From Ustulina deusta (Eukaryota; Ascomycota; Sordariomycetes; Xylariales; Xylariaceae): a DNA stretch of 64,000 bases. Below the pieces are notes generated by a model, which was not told the DNA's origin, did no database searches, and was given only the letters and a program-made list of their open reading frames with translations. Position 1 is the first letter of the stretch. Each line of letters begins with the position of its first letter. This document shows, piece after piece, positions 60,356 through 64,000 of the stretch. The DNA is taken from contig JAJNNX010000031.1 of assembly GCA_023159155.1 (NCBI GenBank), positions 124,001 to 188,000 of the forward strand, written 5' to 3'. Both the position numbers and the translations under genes were made by a program.

Positions 60356-63300
60356 ACCCCTAGAGGTAGAACGGGCGACCCCTGGATGCTAACAAGACGC
60401 GCAATCATTTGTCGGGACTCAGTGGGCAAGCGGATACCAGGATGCTGCGCCTACCTCCGCGTATGTACAACACAACAAGCAAAACCTGCTTGTGTTTGTA
60501 TATATGTATGGAGTAAGTATACTACGTACTGCATAAGTTGGCGATAGACCGTAGAAATAGCCCTCTTTCCCGTTAGGTCGATCACTATTCTCAGAGAGGC
60601 CATCAATGTATCTGGTATACTGTACCTAGTGTACAGATGTGCTTGGCGTTCTGTCAGTGTCGCCCAAAGCTCGTACCAAAAGTGATCAATCCCCTGGATT
60701 GCCCCATCGGTTTCTAGTGTAGGGACTTCTACTGCATGCCGACTTACATACTGATTATGCTGTACCTATAAGTACTGGGAGAACTGGCTGCTGCCATCTG
60801 TTTTGTTAGACTACGAGCATGAAACGAACTGCTCCATGTTCAACGCCAGCTGCAGCTCATACACTACTACCCTGCGCTATATGCATACGTGCCGCGCCTG
60901 TAATCTACCTGGAGGTGCACTAGAGAGCACTGACCTGCACAAATTTTAGATCCTTCTATAGCACGGTATGCTTCCAATTACTCGCCTGTTCCCAGGCAGA
61001 TGATTATTCTATGCACTGGCTCCAGGTTTTTAGCCCGTAAATGGTGCCCAATGTCAGTATAAATGGAAAGGGACCTTTACCATTACAAAGCTCTTATGGA
61101 CATCTTTGAACGTTCTGAGGGACTGCATGTACTTACTTGGTAGGGAGGCAGGGTACATTAGCGTGATGGGGATTCCGGTGTGGATATTATTCCGGGATGT
61201 TGCTACAAAAATAGAAGCCTTGGCGGCTCAGATACTGTACCTACTAGTATACGTACTGTGTAGATTGTACACTAGACCTGTACAGATGAGAAAAAAGGGG
61301 GGACCTTTAACTTTGAGAAACCCCGTGTTAAGACTGGTGCGTCGACCTAAAGACTCGTTCATGCCGTTATTCTTGTTTCTCTACACTACCTACTGTGTAA
61401 GCATACGTGAAGGTAATACATTTTAGGTTCTAGATTTTGAGCCAAGCTACCTACCATTTACTATAATGTCTGACATATCATCGGTATATATATAGGAACT
61501 ACCTAACATATCAAATTTGCACCAGGCCAACGACCTATATAATAGCGAGGAAAATACAAGGCTGGCTAGTTGTTAGACTGAGAGAATAGAGACGAACCTA
61601 CCAACACGTGCAGGTGTTTGCGAGACAAGCCCGAATTGCTAATAATAAAATAAGAAGGAATTAATGTTGATACACAACAGATGATGTTTGTTCTCTACCA
61701 GTCTTGTCTGGCACAGTGTATCGTTTTGCCAGCGTGCATGATTTTGCTGTCTCACATCAGCACCACTCCCATGGTCCAACGCAGACCGCCTCAATGAAAT
61801 CCCGACGCTGCATTGGGTTATATATTAGTAGTGCATCCCCAAGTCAAGGAAAGATTTCTGTTGGCTCACTCTTATAGGCTGGAACAAGCTGGATGGGCTG
61901 ATCCCAGCCTTTGTGCCAGTGTTACGCATCTAGATTCTAATAGCCTTTGTCGCTTTTCAGTTCAAATGCTGCTCTTTCACGTCACGTCCTACAGCAAACT
62001 CCCGGGGCGAAATGAAACGGATAGTTGCTTTTACATACAACAGAAGATGCATCATCTTATATAAACCGCCAGTGTATGAATAGATTGGTTGTATCTGGCA
62101 GGAGAAACCCAAGCATCTCAAAGGCTCTTTATGAGTCCAAATCCCAGGCTAGAACAATACTTTAACATCAAAGCATTGGCCGCAACTAGGAACCATGGGC
62201 AAGACTGGATAATCTCTTGTTGAATGGCTTGGTCTCGCTAATTTAGCTTGTAGCAAGCTCACGGCTACCTATTAGAACAGCCAAGTTGGGGCATCGCATG
62301 CTACCGAGGAAGACGAGAGGGGTGATGCCTCCCTCCGATGGCTTGAAAGAACACCTAGTGTAGATCCGAGTTATCATGCAAGCGAAAGATTGATGCAGGC
62401 GTGCTACCCATAATAGTTAAATGCTAAACGGCCCTTGCGCCGCAAGGTTTTGGCTGTAAATCTCAGGCCATGCACCCAGTAATGAATTTGAGCTCCTTCT
62501 AATAACCGGAGCCGCCGTCCATCCTTGGGGAATGCTGGTCCAACTGCGGGAGAGGCGTCGGATTAAGCAGACTGATCACTTGACGATCTCCTCTCCGCGG
62601 CCGGCAGCCTTCGGCCCCTTGAAAAAGGAGATATCAGATCGCAGATTGCTGGGTTGGAGAAAGGGCTTTCGACTGCAGCATAAATTAATCGTTCAGCAGC
62701 ATCATAAAACGAATGATCCAAATTGGGAGGACACAGATCAGCATTGCCAAAACATATAATTGGCTCAAGAACCGCTATGCAAGCGATCTGAACGGCTTTG
62801 CTGATCCCATGTGGCCGTCCTAACGTAGACTACCGTAGATCTGTTGGTCTCGCCTCACGCCCCAAGCCCCAAGCCTCAAGCGCCAAAAGTCCACTTGTGT
62901 ATTAGTGCCCACTACCTGTCTACGTGTGAAAACGTAATTTCGTCCTAATAGGGCATTATATATTCGAGAAATGCAGGTAACTTGATGCGACTACTGTAGC
63001 CGTATGGTAGTACCGAGCACAAGGTCGCCAGTGCCGGTCTAAGAACACGTCTTGCGATCTGGCGATGGTTAGCAACGGTACCCTACCTATAGCTATACAC
63101 TGCTGAGCCGGGGTTCATATTCCTCTCAGGGCACAGGATCTCAGCAAGCAGCAGCGGACGAATCAGAGCGCAGATCAGCCCTCCCTACAGAGCGCAGTAG
63201 AGAAGGGCCTATCTCGCCAAAGTGCAGGGAGGTGCCTTTCGGTATTTAGTCTAGCGGCACTCCGTCCTGCCATAGTGGCGACCCGCCCAGTGTTGCCGGC

Positions 63301-63379
63301 TTCCACTTCGATATTAAAGCGGTACCCGCAATTTGTGTTTCCAGTTCCCTTGCGCAGGGCTCTGGGGGCGTAGGTAGTG

Positions 63380-63720
63380 TACTGGAGGAGTCCCGTCCCT
63401 TGCCTACCACCATCCTCCATCCTCTTCGTCTCCTCTCCCCTTCCACGTCCTCGGCCGCCCTCTCACAAACCGCCGCATTCCACAATCAAATCCTTCCAAG
63501 TTCTCGTTGCTCTCACACCGACTCCTCTCCCGACAGCGACCGTGTCGACGACGGGTTGTTCCCTGCCGCCCTCCAAGCGCCACGGATACTTGATGTTCCT
63601 CATGCCGTTCGAGATTGCACGCAGCTAGCAATCGCTATATTATTCTTATTATTATTGTCTTCCCCGTTTCGTTTCGTTTCGCTGAGCTAGTCTCAAAGTC
63701 ACTCGTTTGATCAAATCGCC
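63380..63720 (+). promoter_or_regulatory. Pyrimidine-rich stretch, possible promoter/leader of a gene past the edge
   Basis: Dense C and T runs on + (CTCTTCGTCTCCTCTCCCC and similar), followed by AT-rich sequence and a TTTCGTTTCG repeat near 63667. Fungal promoters and leaders just upstream of transcription starts often look like this. No start codon of a recognisable protein is reached before the window ends. Confidence 0.35.
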
Positions 63721-64000
63721 CATTGCTCACTCTTTCCTCCCCTATTTCACGCCATCTGCGTCCTTCATCAGTGCCAGATATCACTATCGCTTGGAATCGA
63801 AGACATTCAGTTGGAAATATACCATTTGTCGATTTTATTTGCTATTGTCAACTCCCTACTAAGACTGGAACAACGGCCCGCCCCTTAAATTGACGAGATC
63901 TGCAGCGCACACGCCAACCTCAACCTCAGCCAAGCCCTTCGTCAGATTCTTGATCCAGAACGAAGCGATCATCGGGCTGGAAACGCCGTCTTGTCTCTGT

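Larger units (their letters stand above)
58830..64000. other. 5.2 kb gene-free spacer upstream of chitin synthase
   Basis: I see no convincing gene. ORFs up to 106 codons (for example 61106-61426) lack domains and conserved splice links. The spacer carries many TAGGTA, TAGTGTA and GTACT words, an inverted repeat at 60312-60355, and from about 63380 a C/T-rich stretch that may be the promoter and 5' leader of a gene lying right of the window. Confidence 0.55.

Overview
The window looks like a chromosome segment of a filamentous ascomycete, most likely a Sordariomycete. Genes are split by short introns (about 48 to 200 bp) with GTNNGT donors and CTAAC/CTGAC-like branch points. Several gene families are typical of Pezizomycotina: a class III chitin synthase, a DUF3405 protein and a NACHT/ankyrin NLR-like protein. 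A 21.6 kb block carries the C-to-T and G-to-A signature of repeat-induced point mutation (RIP). The species cannot be named from sequence alone.

Layout. (1) 1-1916: 3' part of a fungal membrane protein, + strand. (2) 2512-4253: myo-inositol-1-phosphate synthase, minus strand. (3) 4254-9030: a long gene-poor spacer with microsatellites and repeated GTAGTGTA words. (4) 9031-11320: two-LIM-domain scaffold protein. (5) 12554-34147: one AT-rich RIP isochore. It is framed by 204 bp direct LTRs and a perfect 5 bp target duplication (GACAT at 12549-12553 and 34148-34152), so the whole block entered as, or grew inside, one LTR-retrotransposon insertion. Inside it sits a complete nested Ty3/gypsy element (12930-19227, minus strand, 179 bp LTRs), recognised by a surviving RNase H-region relic. 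There are also tandem arrays and long relic reading frames of unknown origin. (6) 37302-39556: DUF3405 type II membrane protein. (7) 40960-47161: a 10-exon NLR-like gene (hydrolase-like N-terminus, NACHT, ankyrin repeats, ZZ zinc finger) whose key catalytic motifs are degenerate. (8) 48219-49112: APH-family kinase-like protein. (9) 49390-52214: OPT oligopeptide transporter. (10) 54217-55287: OTU2-type deubiquitinase. (11) 55956-58829: class III chitin synthase. (12) 58830-64000: a 5.2 kb gene-free spacer with a perfect 16 bp inverted repeat. It ends in a pyrimidine-rich stretch that may be the leader of a gene beyond the edge.

The housekeeping genes (inositol synthesis, chitin synthesis, deubiquitination, LIM scaffold) look ordinary and intact. 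The accessory part is the RIP isochore with the NLR, kinase and transporter genes to its right. Nothing shows that neighbouring genes form one pathway. The most unusual signals are the mirror-image RIP gradient in the two outer LTRs, the 13-copy 21 bp repeat that keeps an open frame inside RIP-destroyed DNA, and the NLR with a non-canonical P-loop and hydrolase nucleophile. Exon boundaries were inferred by hand from splice signals, frame continuity and remembered family sequences; no searches were run.
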